From Thermoplasmata archaeon (GTDB lineage: Archaea; Thermoplasmatota; Thermoplasmata; Lutacidiplasmatales; UBA184), in NCBI GenBank assembly GCA_021823345.1, contig JAKAOF010000006.1, positions 1 through 39,460 on the forward strand: a stretch of 39,460 bases of DNA. Direction: 5' to 3'. Under the pieces are notes generated by a model. That model saw only the letters and a list, made by a program, of their open reading frames with translations. It did not search any database and had not been told where the DNA came from. Each line of letters starts with the position of its first letter. Position 1 is the stretch's first letter. Made by a program: the position numbers and the translations under genes. Below are positions 8,542 through 17,634 of this stretch, one piece after another.

Positions 8542-10050
8542 ATGGACAGCGAGACTCTCATGGCCACCTTCCTGCGTCGAGGGATCCTGTGGCCCACCGC
8601 AGAGATATACGGGGGCATCCAGGGGTTCTACGATTACGGCGATGCGGGCGGGGCCATCAAACGGAACCTGGAGTCCGCCTGGGACCGCTGGTTCGTCGGT
8701 CTTTCCCCCGGATACTACCGCATCGAGCCCGCCGAGGTCCTTCCCGAGGCCGTGCTGCGAGCCTCGGGACACCTCGCCAACTTTGCGGACCCCCTCGTGA
8801 CCTGCGACTCGTGTAATGAGCGCTTCCGAGCCGACACGTTGCTCGAGGAGTGGGGTGAGAAGGATGTCGAGGGTCTCCGCGTCGAGGACCTTCAGGCCCG
8901 GATCTCCCAGATCAACAAGAAATGCCCCAAGTGTGGCCGAGGGAAGATCTCTCCCCCCAAGGCCTTCAATCTCATGTTCGGCGTGGACGTGGGCACCGAG
9001 GGCCGGGAACGGGCGTACCTTCGTCCGGAGACGGCCCAGTCGAGCTACCTCGCATTCTCCCGCCTTTGGAACGTCATGCGCAAGAAGCTCCCACTCGGCG
9101 TTGCCGTGGTGGGTAAGGCCTACCGGAACGAGATCGCTCCTCGTCAGGTGCTCTTCCGGATGCGGGCCTTCACCCAGGCCGAACTCCAGATCTTCTTCGA
9201 CCCCGAAGAGCCCGCGGCCTCGTGGAAGCTCCCGGTGGATGCCAAACTGCCCGTCCTGACCGCGCGACGCCGCGCACGAGGGGACACGGAGCACCTCCTC
9301 ACCCCCGCCTCGGAACTCGTGGCTTCCGGCGAGATGCCTGAGTTCTACGCCTACCATCTCTACATGTCCTACCTCTTCTATCGGGACATCCTGGGATACC
9401 CCGAGCGCTCCCTGCGCCTCTTTGAGAAGAACGAGAAGGAACGGGCGTTCTACAACCGCATCCAGTACGACATCGAGCTCAAGCTCGAATCCCTCGGAGG
9501 GTTCAAGGAGATGGGCGCGGTCCACTATCGGGGCGACTACGACCTTAGCCGGCATTCCGAAGGTTCGAAGAGCGATCTGGGAGTCACCTTGGATGGGGGC
9601 AAGCACCTCCTTCCGCACGTGCTCGAGCTTACCTTCGGGATCGATCGGAACATCTGGGGCCTTGCCGACGTCCACCTGCACAAGGACCAGGACCGGACCT
9701 TCTGGTCACTGCCCTCCTATCTTTCCCCCTTGGTCGCCGGCGTCCTTCCCCTCATCCCGAAGGAACATGGAGCGCTCGCCAACTCGCTCTACCAGAGCCT
9801 CCGGTCGGAAGGGTTCCGGGTGACGATCGATGAGGCGGGGTCCGTCGGCCGGCGGTATGCCCGGCTCGATGAGGTTGGGGTCCCCTTTGCGGTGACCGTC
9901 GACCGGGACAGCCTCACCAACGGGACGTTCACCCTACGGGCCCGGGACGCGAAGACCCAGCAACGGCTCAGCCTTCCGGAGATCATCCTCGAGCTGCGAC
10001 GAGCCAGCGTTTCCCCGGTTCCAAGCTCGGTCGGACCTACCGCTCCGTAG
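8542..10050 (+). CDS. glyS: Glycyl-tRNA synthetase (archaeal/eukaryotic alpha2 type)
   Basis: FLRRGILWPTAEIYGGIQGFYDYGDAGGAIKRN, YLRPETAQSSYLAFSRL, GKAYRNEIAPRQVLFRMRAFTQAE. Confidence 0.96.
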   Translation: MDSETLMATFLRRGILWPTAEIYGGIQGFYDYGDAGGAIKRNLESAWDRWFVGLSPGYYRIEPAEVLPEAVLRASGHLANFADPLVTCDSCNERFRADTLLEEWGEKDVEGLRVEDLQARISQINKKCPKCGRGKISPPKAFNLMFGVDVGTEGRERAYLRPETAQSSYLAFSRLWNVMRKKLPLGVAVVGKAYRNEIAPRQVLFRMRAFTQAELQIFFDPEEPAASWKLPVDAKLPVLTARRRARGDTEHLLTPASELVASGEMPEFYAYHLYMSYLFYRDILGYPERSLRLFEKNEKERAFYNRIQYDIELKLESLGGFKEMGAVHYRGDYDLSRHSEGSKSDLGVTLDGGKHLLPHVLELTFGIDRNIWGLADVHLHKDQDRTFWSLPSYLSPLVAGVLPLIPKEHGALANSLYQSLRSEGFRVTIDEAGSVGRRYARLDEVGVPFAVTVDRDSLTNGTFTLRARDAKTQQRLSLPEIILELRRASVSPVPSSVGPTAP

Positions 10051-10900
10051 GGTCTTTTTCGGATACGAGCACGTCCTGCAGCCGGTTCCGCCGGTGCTTC
10101 AACTGGCGTCGGAGGGAACTGCGTAGCTTCTTCCGAGCGGCTCCCTCCGGTTGACCCCGAACCCACTCTTCCAAGACCCCAAGGTCGTGATGCGTCCCAA
10201 GCTCCGCTTGTAATCGCTGCCACCCGCTGGAGAACTCTGCCTCCGCGAGACGGCGGGCGACGGAACGACGTACGAGACGTGCACGCCGGAGAGTGATCCG
10301 GACCCGATGAAGGTTGCGTCTCGAGGGTCGGGACCGAGCACGTTGGATCGCCCCCGACAGCTCTTTCCGACCCTCCTTCAACTGTAGATCGATCGCCCGC
10401 TCTACACGATGAACGGTCGCCGGAACGCCGATCTTGCCCGGTAGGCTGTGCAACTGGGTCTCCAATTTTCTTTCCCTTTTGGCCGTTGATCTCCAGACTT
10501 CGTTCGATCCTTCCTTGAGCGACTTCGTCCAGGTCTCGGGAACGCTCCACGGCCGATGACGGATGGGTCGCGCCTGCATGCTCAGGCGTTGCTCGATGAC
10601 CTGCAAATCTCGGAGCCGTCCCACATCCTCCAAGAGCGCCTCGATCGTAGCGAGGGTCCGTTGGACCGGTCTTCGGGACCCGGGACGCAAGGCTTCCTCC
10701 CAAAGATGGAGTTCCAGGCGCAATGCGCGAAGGTCCTTGTGATGGGCATGGACCAGAACGAGCGATGGGGGCGAGGACGAACGCATCCGCTGTGCCTGAC
10801 GCCCCACCCGGGCGATCCGGGCGAGCATCCGTTGGCGGAATTCCGCGACCCCCACTCGGGAGAAGTCCTCCGAAGGAATTCTCAGGGGGTCCTTCGCCAT
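10037..10900 (-). CDS. CHAD-domain protein (putative polyphosphate-associated)
   Basis: Helical, Arg/His-rich: RRNLHRVRITLRRARLVRRSVARRL...ELGTHHDLGVLEEWV; N-terminal 'HAHHKDLRALRLELHLWEEAL' typical of CHAD. Confidence 0.85.
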   Translation of the reverse strand: MAKDPLRIPSEDFSRVGVAEFRQRMLARIARVGRQAQRMRSSSPPSLVLVHAHHKDLRALRLELHLWEEALRPGSRRPVQRTLATIEALLEDVGRLRDLQVIEQRLSMQARPIRHRPWSVPETWTKSLKEGSNEVWRSTAKRERKLETQLHSLPGKIGVPATVHRVERAIDLQLKEGRKELSGAIQRARSRPSRRNLHRVRITLRRARLVRRSVARRLAEAEFSSGWQRLQAELGTHHDLGVLEEWVRGQPEGAARKKLRSSLRRQLKHRRNRLQDVLVSEKDPTER

Positions 10901-10912
10901 GGACGGCCCCCG

Positions 10913-11686
10913 TCAGCGATAGGATTCAATGCGGACCCCATCGAAGAGCCCTTGGACGCGGGTCCGGACATCCCGGTGCACTTCTTCGGGGGGTCGGTTG
11001 GCGTTGATCCGGTAGAAGTCGTAGTCTCGGGCCATCCAATCGAACTGCGATTTGAGGAGGGCCTGGTACTTGAAGAAACTCTCGAACCGGTCCGTGGAGA
11101 GCCCCATGTCCATCCCCGACTCCCAGTAGTCCAGCGACTGGTACCGGCTGAAGGCTCGGTGCATCAGGATCTCCGGGCGGCTGTCCAAGAAGATGGTCAG
11201 GTTCGGCTTCAGTGCGAACTGGTAGAGGCGTTGCGCCCATTCCTGGGTCGCCCCGCGGACGATCGCTCGCGCCATCAGGGTGAAGATGTAGCGATCGGCC
11301 AGCACCACATATCCGGCGGAGAGCGCCGGGATGATCTTGTTCTCCAACTGGTCGGCAAAATCGACGGCGTAGATGAGGGCCATCGTGGTGGAGCCCAAGA
11401 GGTTACCCCGTTTCGCCTCATCGATCTGCTCCGAGACGAGGTTGGAACGCCGCAGTCCCGTCTCCAGCACGGCATGCCCCTGAACCTCGAGATGCTCATG
11501 CAGCAACTCACACTCGGTCGTGCGTCCGGAGCCATCCGCCCCTTCGATGACGATGAGGGTCCCCCGCAGGGTCTCGATGACCGACCCCGGAAGGCGCGTA
11601 CCGTACGTGGAAAACCCGGTTCGCGAACGGGAACCCGGCCGAGGGGCGGGGGTCGAGCTCTGGCCCGAGGAACGTCTAGTCGCCAT
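10913..11686 (-). CDS. Thymidylate-kinase-like P-loop protein, paralogue 2 (Walker A Lys replaced by Arg)
   Basis: LIVIEGADGSGRTTECELLHEHL...YVVLADRYIFTLMARAIVRGA; start set at ATG 11686 (MATRRSSG), overlapping the stop of the upstream gene. Confidence 0.85.
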   Translation of the reverse strand: MATRRSSGQSSTPAPRPGSRSRTGFSTYGTRLPGSVIETLRGTLIVIEGADGSGRTTECELLHEHLEVQGHAVLETGLRRSNLVSEQIDEAKRGNLLGSTTMALIYAVDFADQLENKIIPALSAGYVVLADRYIFTLMARAIVRGATQEWAQRLYQFALKPNLTIFLDSRPEILMHRAFSRYQSLDYWESGMDMGLSTDRFESFFKYQALLKSQFDWMARDYDFYRINANRPPEEVHRDVRTRVQGLFDGVRIESYR

Positions 11687-12404
11687 GGAGCAATACCTCC
11701 TCCTTCGGGAACCCTTCGAGCAATGGACGCACCGCCGACCGCACCTGCCGTTGCATGGTCTCGATGTCCACCTCGGCATCCAGCACGGTAAAGCCCTCCG
11801 TCTTCGCAAGGAGGTCGTACTGTCGCTTGAGGAGCGATTGGAAGCGGAGGTAGCTCTCGGTGACATCGTTCGAGAGTCCGAGGTCCATGCCGGCCTCGTA
11901 GTGCTTGATCCGCATTCGAGCCGCCACCTTTCGCTGATGGGCGGTCTCGACCCGCACCCGGAAGTAGAAGCTCCGGTCCGGTGTCACGGCAAAGGAGTAG
12001 AGGCTGCGCACCCAGTCAGGGTCGCACCCCCGGGCCACATCGCGGGCGTAGGCCGTGTAGACGTACCGGTCGCAGATCACGATGTAGCCGGCCCGCAACG
12101 GGGGCAGAATGTGGCGCTCGAAGCGGTCGGCGAAATCGGTGGCGTGCAACAGGGAGAATGTGGTCGGGGTGAGGAGGTTCTTCCTCTTCCCGCGTCGGAT
12201 GATGCCGGATACGAGTTCCGAAGAGTTCCACTCGGTGAAGAAGACCCGGTAGCCGCGGGCCGAGAGGTAGCGAAGGAGCAGGCGCGCCTGTGTCGACTTG
12301 CCGCTCCCGTCCAATCCTTCCAACACGAGCAGTTTGCCCGGAACGGGCACCTTTTGAGGCGAATTTGCCTCCGGTGGGGAATCGAGTTTCTTATTGCTCG
12401 ACAT
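11676..12404 (-). CDS. Thymidylate-kinase-like P-loop kinase, paralogue 1 (candidate polyphosphate/nucleotide kinase)
   Basis: LLVLEGLDGSGKSTQARLLLRYL...YIVICDRYVYTAYARDVARG; no REPGGT motif (TEWNSSELVS instead). Confidence 0.87.
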   Translation of the reverse strand: MSSNKKLDSPPEANSPQKVPVPGKLLVLEGLDGSGKSTQARLLLRYLSARGYRVFFTEWNSSELVSGIIRRGKRKNLLTPTTFSLLHATDFADRFERHILPPLRAGYIVICDRYVYTAYARDVARGCDPDWVRSLYSFAVTPDRSFYFRVRVETAHQRKVAARMRIKHYEAGMDLGLSNDVTESYLRFQSLLKRQYDLLAKTEGFTVLDAEVDIETMQRQVRSAVRPLLEGFPKEEVLLHGD

Positions 12405-14049
12405 GAACTTTCAACTTTAGATGGCGGCGCAGCCAACGGCTCGCGCGCTCAAAAAGCCTCGGGTCGATCGCCGCGGTCCGCGAACACGAGACCACCAGAC
12501 GGTTCCCCTTCCGTACGATCCGGGGCTTGGGTCGCACATCGCCCATCGATTCTGAGAAGGCCAGGATCGACCCGAGCACCCGGGCCACCTCCATGTCGTC
12601 CTCCTCCAAGACAAGCGGGTACCTTCGGAGGGTATCCGATGGTACGTCGCTTCCCTCGTGCATGCTCACGACGAGCGAAGCAAGGAGGAATCCGCGATGC
12701 GAGAGACCGTAGATGGGGCGGCTCCGCAGGATGTAGGCCGAGTGGGCCGCGTGGCTGGGATAGGACAATGTCGAGCCGACATCGTGCATGAGCGCCGAGA
12801 TCTCGAGGACCAGCCGTTCCTCGTCCCCGAACTGGTGGACCGCACGGGTGATATCGAAGAGGTGCAGCGCGAGTTCCCGGACCCTTCGGGCATGGGCCCC
12901 ATCGGAACCTGAGGCCCAAAGGGAGGCCAGGGCGCTCGCCTGCCCCATTACTTCGACCGAGGAGGGGAGGTCCCGGTCCAAGATCTCTTGAGCGAGCCCC
13001 TCTCGGATACCACACCCGGAAACGGTCAACGAGGAGGCCCGCCGACGGTGGAGCACTCCCAACACTACCGCCAGGCCGGCCACGATGATGTCCGCCCGGT
13101 TCGCCGAGAGTCCCGGGATGTCACGGCGAACGGGGGTCGAACTCTCCGAAAGGATATCGTAGAGACGTTCCAGGTCCCGCGTTCGCAGCACGTATCCGTG
13201 GACCCGGGCAAGGGGGTACTCCCGGACGGATTGCATGGCGTGGGCGAGCGAACGGATGGTACCGCCGACCCCGACGATACGTTCATCCTTTCCGGCCCGC
13301 AACAGATCAAGCTCGCGCAGCTCCTCGTCCACGAAGTCTTCCAACGAATGGAGTTCCTTCGGCTTGGGAGGGTCGTGATCGATGAACCTCCGATGAAGAC
13401 GCAGGGCCCCCAAGGGGAGCGACAGCGACTTGACCAATTTTTCATCCCGGACCTGGATGGCCTGAATGGACCCTCCCCCCAGGTCGATGATGAGGTCCTT
13501 CTGCAGCGGCAGGGAGCTCGCCACGCCCAGGAACGCATACCGCGCCTCGTCCTCCGAAGAGAGCACTCTCAACGGGATCCCGAACCGTCGACGGATCATC
13601 TCGATGAATCCCGGGCCGTTGGGAGCATCTCGGACGGCACTGGTGGCGACCGCGTGGATGTCGAGCACGCCGAAGGAATCGATGATCTTTCGGAAACGGG
13701 CGAGGGTCTCTATCCCTCGACGAACCGCCCGGGGTGCGATCGATCCATCTTCGAGGATGCCTTCGACGAGCCGGGGATATTCCTTGCTCTCGTGGATGCT
13801 CCAAGGCGGACCCACCGGAGCGCTCCGGTAGATGACCAGGCGAGCGGAGTTCGAGCCCAGGTCGATGACCGCAAACGGGCGGTCCCGCCACGGGTGGGGG
13901 GTGGCCACCTTCCTGGAGACATTTCGGGGGGGCTCCGTGAGGGGCCGGGAAGGGGACCGGGAACGGAGCGCCGGGGGGGGTACCTCCTCCCCCGGGGGAG
14001 CGCCCGAAGGGAGTTGGGGTCGGTCGTCTCGGGCCCTCATCGCCGTCAA
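12391..14049 (-). CDS. ppx: Ppx/GppA exopolyphosphatase-family protein with C-terminal HD-like domain
   Basis: FAVIDLGSNSARLVIYR, ATSAVRDAPNG, LIIDLGGGSIQ, VGVGGTIRSLA, HD-type LVLEISALMHDVGSTLSYPSHAAHSAY. Confidence 0.93.
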   Translation of the reverse strand: MTAMRARDDRPQLPSGAPPGEEVPPPALRSRSPSRPLTEPPRNVSRKVATPHPWRDRPFAVIDLGSNSARLVIYRSAPVGPPWSIHESKEYPRLVEGILEDGSIAPRAVRRGIETLARFRKIIDSFGVLDIHAVATSAVRDAPNGPGFIEMIRRRFGIPLRVLSSEDEARYAFLGVASSLPLQKDLIIDLGGGSIQAIQVRDEKLVKSLSLPLGALRLHRRFIDHDPPKPKELHSLEDFVDEELRELDLLRAGKDERIVGVGGTIRSLAHAMQSVREYPLARVHGYVLRTRDLERLYDILSESSTPVRRDIPGLSANRADIIVAGLAVVLGVLHRRRASSLTVSGCGIREGLAQEILDRDLPSSVEVMGQASALASLWASGSDGAHARRVRELALHLFDITRAVHQFGDEERLVLEISALMHDVGSTLSYPSHAAHSAYILRSRPIYGLSHRGFLLASLVVSMHEGSDVPSDTLRRYPLVLEEDDMEVARVLGSILAFSESMGDVRPKPRIVRKGNRLVVSCSRTAAIDPRLFERASRWLRRHLKLKVHVEQ

Positions 14050-14122
14050 TTCAGCGGACCATCGCGTGTTCGCGAGACTCGAGCATCCGGGGGTACCGTG
14101 AAGCTAGAAGCGTACACGGAAT

Positions 14123-14662
14123 TCATTCTTCCGCCTCCTTGGACCTCGTGGCGGCCCGAAGACGGCCGAGGCTGCGTCGGGAGAGCGCCCAGAGCAGTCT
14201 TCCCCCTCCGGGCCGAACCTCTCCCGGAAAGTCGAGCGCCACGGCACCGCCCTTGGAAAATTTGAGGACGGACGTGGATTCCCCGAACAGGCACAGGCCC
14301 ACGAATTGCGACAACAATGGTTCGTGGCTCACCATGACCAGGTCTCCAGCAACTCGCGACCGTTTGGCGCGATTGAAGAGTTCAAGCGTGGACCCATCGG
14401 GTTCCAGTTCCTTCCAGTAGGAGATCACGCGTTTCGTTCCCCACGACTTCTGGAGCATCTCGGCGGTCTGCCGGGTACGGGCAAGGGGGCTGCTTGACAT
14501 CCCGCCTCGCTTCGTCAACAGCGAACTCAATCCCTTCGCCGCCTGTCGGAACTCTTCCACCCCCGTGGGACGCAGCGGACGCCCTCGGTCGTCGGGCCAA
14601 CGAGAGAAGTCCCGGGACATGGCGGGCGCATGCCGTACGAGGATCCAGCGTACTCCTTGCAC
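14123..14662 (-). CDS. SixA-like histidine phosphatase (RHG family)
   Basis: WILVRHAPAMSRDFSRWPDDRGRPLRPTGVEEF...SSPLARTRQTAEML...LVMVSHEPLLSQF; GTG start at 14662. Confidence 0.9.
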   Translation of the reverse strand: MQGVRWILVRHAPAMSRDFSRWPDDRGRPLRPTGVEEFRQAAKGLSSLLTKRGGMSSSPLARTRQTAEMLQKSWGTKRVISYWKELEPDGSTLELFNRAKRSRVAGDLVMVSHEPLLSQFVGLCLFGESTSVLKFSKGGAVALDFPGEVRPGGGRLLWALSRRSLGRLRAATRSKEAEE

Positions 14663-14828
14663 GTCCTCAGAGTGACCTCCGAACGGTGTAGGTGTGCCCG
14701 TATTTCAAGCTCGACCTAGGGGTCGCGCCGGGTCCCAGTACCGGGCGAAAGACCGAAACAACCCCCGATGGGTCCACGGAATGGCCGGCTAATCTCCTCC
14801 AGAGGAGTTCGGTGATGGTTCCATAGCG

Positions 14829-14837
14829 TTTTTAAAG
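14829..14837 (+). promoter_or_regulatory. TATA-like box (tttttaaag) upstream of coiled-coil gene
   Basis: ~26 nt upstream of ATG 14860. Confidence 0.55.
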
Positions 14838-14859
14838 CGCAGAGTCTGCTGAAGCTATC

Positions 14860-15456
14860 ATGAGCGGACAACCCCCCCAACCGGGAACGGTGAATTCTGG
14901 CGGTCTGCCGGAGACACGATTACGGTTCTTCAGCCAGGAGTATGCCGATATCCAAAAGCTCCGGGAACGAGCCCAGAAGAATGCGCACACCGCGATGAAA
15001 CTGCGGCACAAGGCCTCCAAGTTCATGACGTCGATGGAACGGTACAAGCACAAGGCGACCATCATGCGAGAGCGGGCCTCCGCGGCCACCGCCAAGATCC
15101 CGGAATTTCAGGACCAGATGAAAGAGCTCCAGGCGGAGATCAACGCCGGGGCCCAGGCCGTGAGCAGCGGGGGAGTACGACCCCGTGACCAAAGCAAGCT
15201 TCACCTGCGGGTCCGGAAGATGCAAGAGAAGGTGGTCAAGTACCAGCGGAAGATCGCTTACTATGAGGCGAAGGCCTCGCACTACATGTCCGTCTCCTCG
15301 GTGAAGAAGGTTCACGCCGACGTGCTGGAGGAGAAGGCCAAGGCCTATGACATCGAGGCCCACAACGACAATCTCCGAGCCGACCGTCTCCAGCAGGCGA
15401 CGGAACAAGACGTGTCCGAAGCGGGTACGAACAAGACGCAGATCGGGCGACTATGA
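14860..15456 (+). CDS. Conserved-looking coiled-coil protein, function unknown
   Basis: Long charged helical sequence (KLRERAQKNAHTAMKLRHKASKFMTSMERYKHKATIMRERA...); ATGA overlap with next gene. Confidence 0.75.
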   Translation: MSGQPPQPGTVNSGGLPETRLRFFSQEYADIQKLRERAQKNAHTAMKLRHKASKFMTSMERYKHKATIMRERASAATAKIPEFQDQMKELQAEINAGAQAVSSGGVRPRDQSKLHLRVRKMQEKVVKYQRKIAYYEAKASHYMSVSSVKKVHADVLEEKAKAYDIEAHNDNLRADRLQQATEQDVSEAGTNKTQIGRL

Positions 15457-15986
15457 AGCTCGTGGTCACTGTCGGGATGCCCGGCTCGGGTAAGGATGAG
15501 ATCGTGGCGATCGCCAAGGGCCTGGGTTTCCACGTCATCAAGATGGGGGACCTGGTTCGCAATGAGACCCAGAAGCGGCGATTGCCCCTGATCGACAAGA
15601 ACATCGGTCGGATCGCCAACGAGGAACGAGAGAAGTTCGGGCACTCCATCTGGGCGAAGCGAGTGATCCCGCTCGTCACGGAGACCAAGACGCTGATCGA
15701 TGGCTGCCGAGGCGACGATGAGCTGTCCTTGTTCCGACACCATTTCGGAGACCTCGTGCTCATCGGAGTCCATTCGTCACCAGATACTCGGTTCGACCGG
15801 CTCTCCAAGCGCGGCCGAGGGGACGATTCGATGAGCCCCGAGGCCTTCTACGAGCGAGACCGACGGGAACTCAAGTTCGGTATCGGGAACGCTCTGGCGC
15901 TCGCAGATCACATGATTGTGAACGAAGGGAGCGTGCAAGAACTCCGCGACCGGGCCAACGAAGTCCTGCGCTCCATTCTCGACTGA
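15453..15986 (+). CDS. UPF0200-type archaeal P-loop nucleoside/nucleotide kinase-like protein
   Basis: KLVVTVGMPGSGKDEIVAIAKGLGFHVIKMGDLVRNET. Confidence 0.85.
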   Translation: MKLVVTVGMPGSGKDEIVAIAKGLGFHVIKMGDLVRNETQKRRLPLIDKNIGRIANEEREKFGHSIWAKRVIPLVTETKTLIDGCRGDDELSLFRHHFGDLVLIGVHSSPDTRFDRLSKRGRGDDSMSPEAFYERDRRELKFGIGNALALADHMIVNEGSVQELRDRANEVLRSILD

Positions 15987-16036
15987 CGCACCGGAGATAT
16001 CCCGGCCTGAACGCTCCCACAGGTTCGATCTCGGTC

Positions 16037-16954
16037 ATGGGTCAGGTCTTCCTCCTCCACCTGGGACGGAAGGTGGTCCTTTTCGGGACCGATCTCAAGG
16101 AGGTCGACTCGTGGGACCTTCCTCGCGGGGACGCCGTTGCGGAGCTGTCCTTGACCGAGACGACTCCAAAGTCCCTCACCGACTGGATGCGCGAGGTCCT
16201 TCGGAAGTTCCCGGGCGCCATCGTGCGTACGGAGGACCGGCTCTGCCGCCGTGCCCTGGATGACCTGAAGATTCCTTACCGTCCGGTCCCCGACCCCATT
16301 CTTGCCCGGATCCGCCAGCGTACGTTCTTCGCCTTACCCCCTCCCGCATTCATCCGGCGGGCCCGGGCGGCCCTTCAGGCCCATCTGCGGAGTCCGGAAG
16401 AGCAGATCGTCCTCCTCTCACGGGAAGCAGATCGATTGGAACGGCTGGTGCGTCGGGAGGAAGAGTATGGTCAACGGCTAAGCCTCAGCGCAACCCCCGA
16501 ATCCGCCGTTTTCGTCCAAGCTCGACGGTCTTCGCAGCTCAAGAACGACATTTCGCAGATCTTGGGAGACGTGGAACACGACCTCGAGACCGAGACGCGC
16601 CGGCTTCTGCCGAACACCGTGGCCGCATTGGGTTCCCGGACGGCCGCTCGACTTTTGGCGGAGTCCGGAGGCCTCCGGGTCTTGTCGAGATTCTCAGCGT
16701 CCCGGGTTCAACTCATCGGTTCCCGACGACGGTCTCCAGGCCGACCTCCCAAGTTCGGCCTCCTTTACCGGGCCGAGGGAATGGAACGGATTCCTCCCGA
16801 CCGACAGGGCGCCATGGCGCGGAGCTTGGGGGCCCTCACCGTCGTGGCCCTCCACGCGGATCTCCTTACCCATCAGGACCGTACGGCCTGGGTCCGCACG
16901 AAGAAGGAGCGGCGCATGCTACAGTTACAATCCCACGGACGGAGGTCGAGTTGA
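16037..16954 (+). CDS. nop5: Nop5/Nop56-like C/D box RNP protein
   Basis: Nop domain LPNTVAALGSRTAARLLAESGGLRVLSRFSASRVQLIGS...PKFGLLYRAEGMERIPPDRQGAMARSLGA; precedes fibrillarin. Confidence 0.9.
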   Translation: MGQVFLLHLGRKVVLFGTDLKEVDSWDLPRGDAVAELSLTETTPKSLTDWMREVLRKFPGAIVRTEDRLCRRALDDLKIPYRPVPDPILARIRQRTFFALPPPAFIRRARAALQAHLRSPEEQIVLLSREADRLERLVRREEEYGQRLSLSATPESAVFVQARRSSQLKNDISQILGDVEHDLETETRRLLPNTVAALGSRTAARLLAESGGLRVLSRFSASRVQLIGSRRRSPGRPPKFGLLYRAEGMERIPPDRQGAMARSLGALTVVALHADLLTHQDRTAWVRTKKERRMLQLQSHGRRSS

Positions 16955-17634
16955 CGGGCAAGGCTTCGCCCAATCTCCTGCATGAGGACGTGGCTGGACG
17001 CAAGTTCCTTTGGACCCGGGCGCTCGGCGCGGTCGCTCCCTCTTCGAAGGAGCGGTTCCGGTTCACCTCCGAAGGAGCCTGGAGAGCGTTCGACCCCGCC
17101 CACTCGAAGCTTGCCGCGGCCCTCTCGGGCAAGGAATGGCCCCCGCTCCCGCAGCCAGGAGAAAAGGTACTCTATCTCGGGGCGGCGACCGGCACCACGG
17201 CGAGCCATGTGGCCGACCTCGTGGGCAAGCTGGGGGTCGTCTACGCTGTCGAGAAGAGCCCGCGAGCCTTCGCACAGCTCCTGGAGACGGCTCAGAACTG
17301 GCCGAACATGGCTCCGGTCCTCGCCGATGTTCGCGAGACCGCCGCTTACATCGGATGGATACCTCCCGTAGATGCGATCTACATGGATGTTCCCCAGGTC
17401 GATCAGGTCGAGATCGCCCGCCTCCATGTTCGGCGGTTCCTTCGCCCGGGGGGGCGGCTCTTCCTCGCGCTAAAGCTTTCCAGCCTCGGCCGGGAAAGGA
17501 CCTACCAGGAGCACCTCGACCGGGCACGCACGCTGCTCGCCGAGGACTGTATTCTGGAGAAAACCATCTCCTTGGAGCCGTTCTACAGGAGGCACGCCTT
17601 TATAGTCGGAAAGTCTCAAGCCCGCAACCATTAA
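16951..17634 (+). CDS. flpA: Fibrillarin-like rRNA/tRNA 2'-O-methyltransferase
   Basis: GEKVLYLGAATGTTASHVADLVGKLGVVYAVEKSPRAFAQLL...NMAPVLADVRE; TTG start preceded by SD-like GGAGGT at 16941-16946. Confidence 0.95.
   Translation: MTGKASPNLLHEDVAGRKFLWTRALGAVAPSSKERFRFTSEGAWRAFDPAHSKLAAALSGKEWPPLPQPGEKVLYLGAATGTTASHVADLVGKLGVVYAVEKSPRAFAQLLETAQNWPNMAPVLADVRETAAYIGWIPPVDAIYMDVPQVDQVEIARLHVRRFLRPGGRLFLALKLSSLGRERTYQEHLDRARTLLAEDCILEKTISLEPFYRRHAFIVGKSQARNH

Noticed and set aside
10556-14265. Long plus-strand ORFs 10556-11791, 11520-12791 and 12988-14265
   Set aside because: All antisense to the well-supported Tmk-like/Ppx/CHAD genes, with low-complexity translations
14811-14852. C/D box-like motifs (GTGATGG ... 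CTGA) before the coiled-coil gene
   Set aside because: C box is imperfect, spacing too short for a typical archaeal C/D sRNA, and it overlaps the probable TATA box
17010-17633. N-terminal extension of ORF 17010-18065
   Set aside because: Overlaps fibrillarin out of frame; the real DUF296 start is ATG 17634
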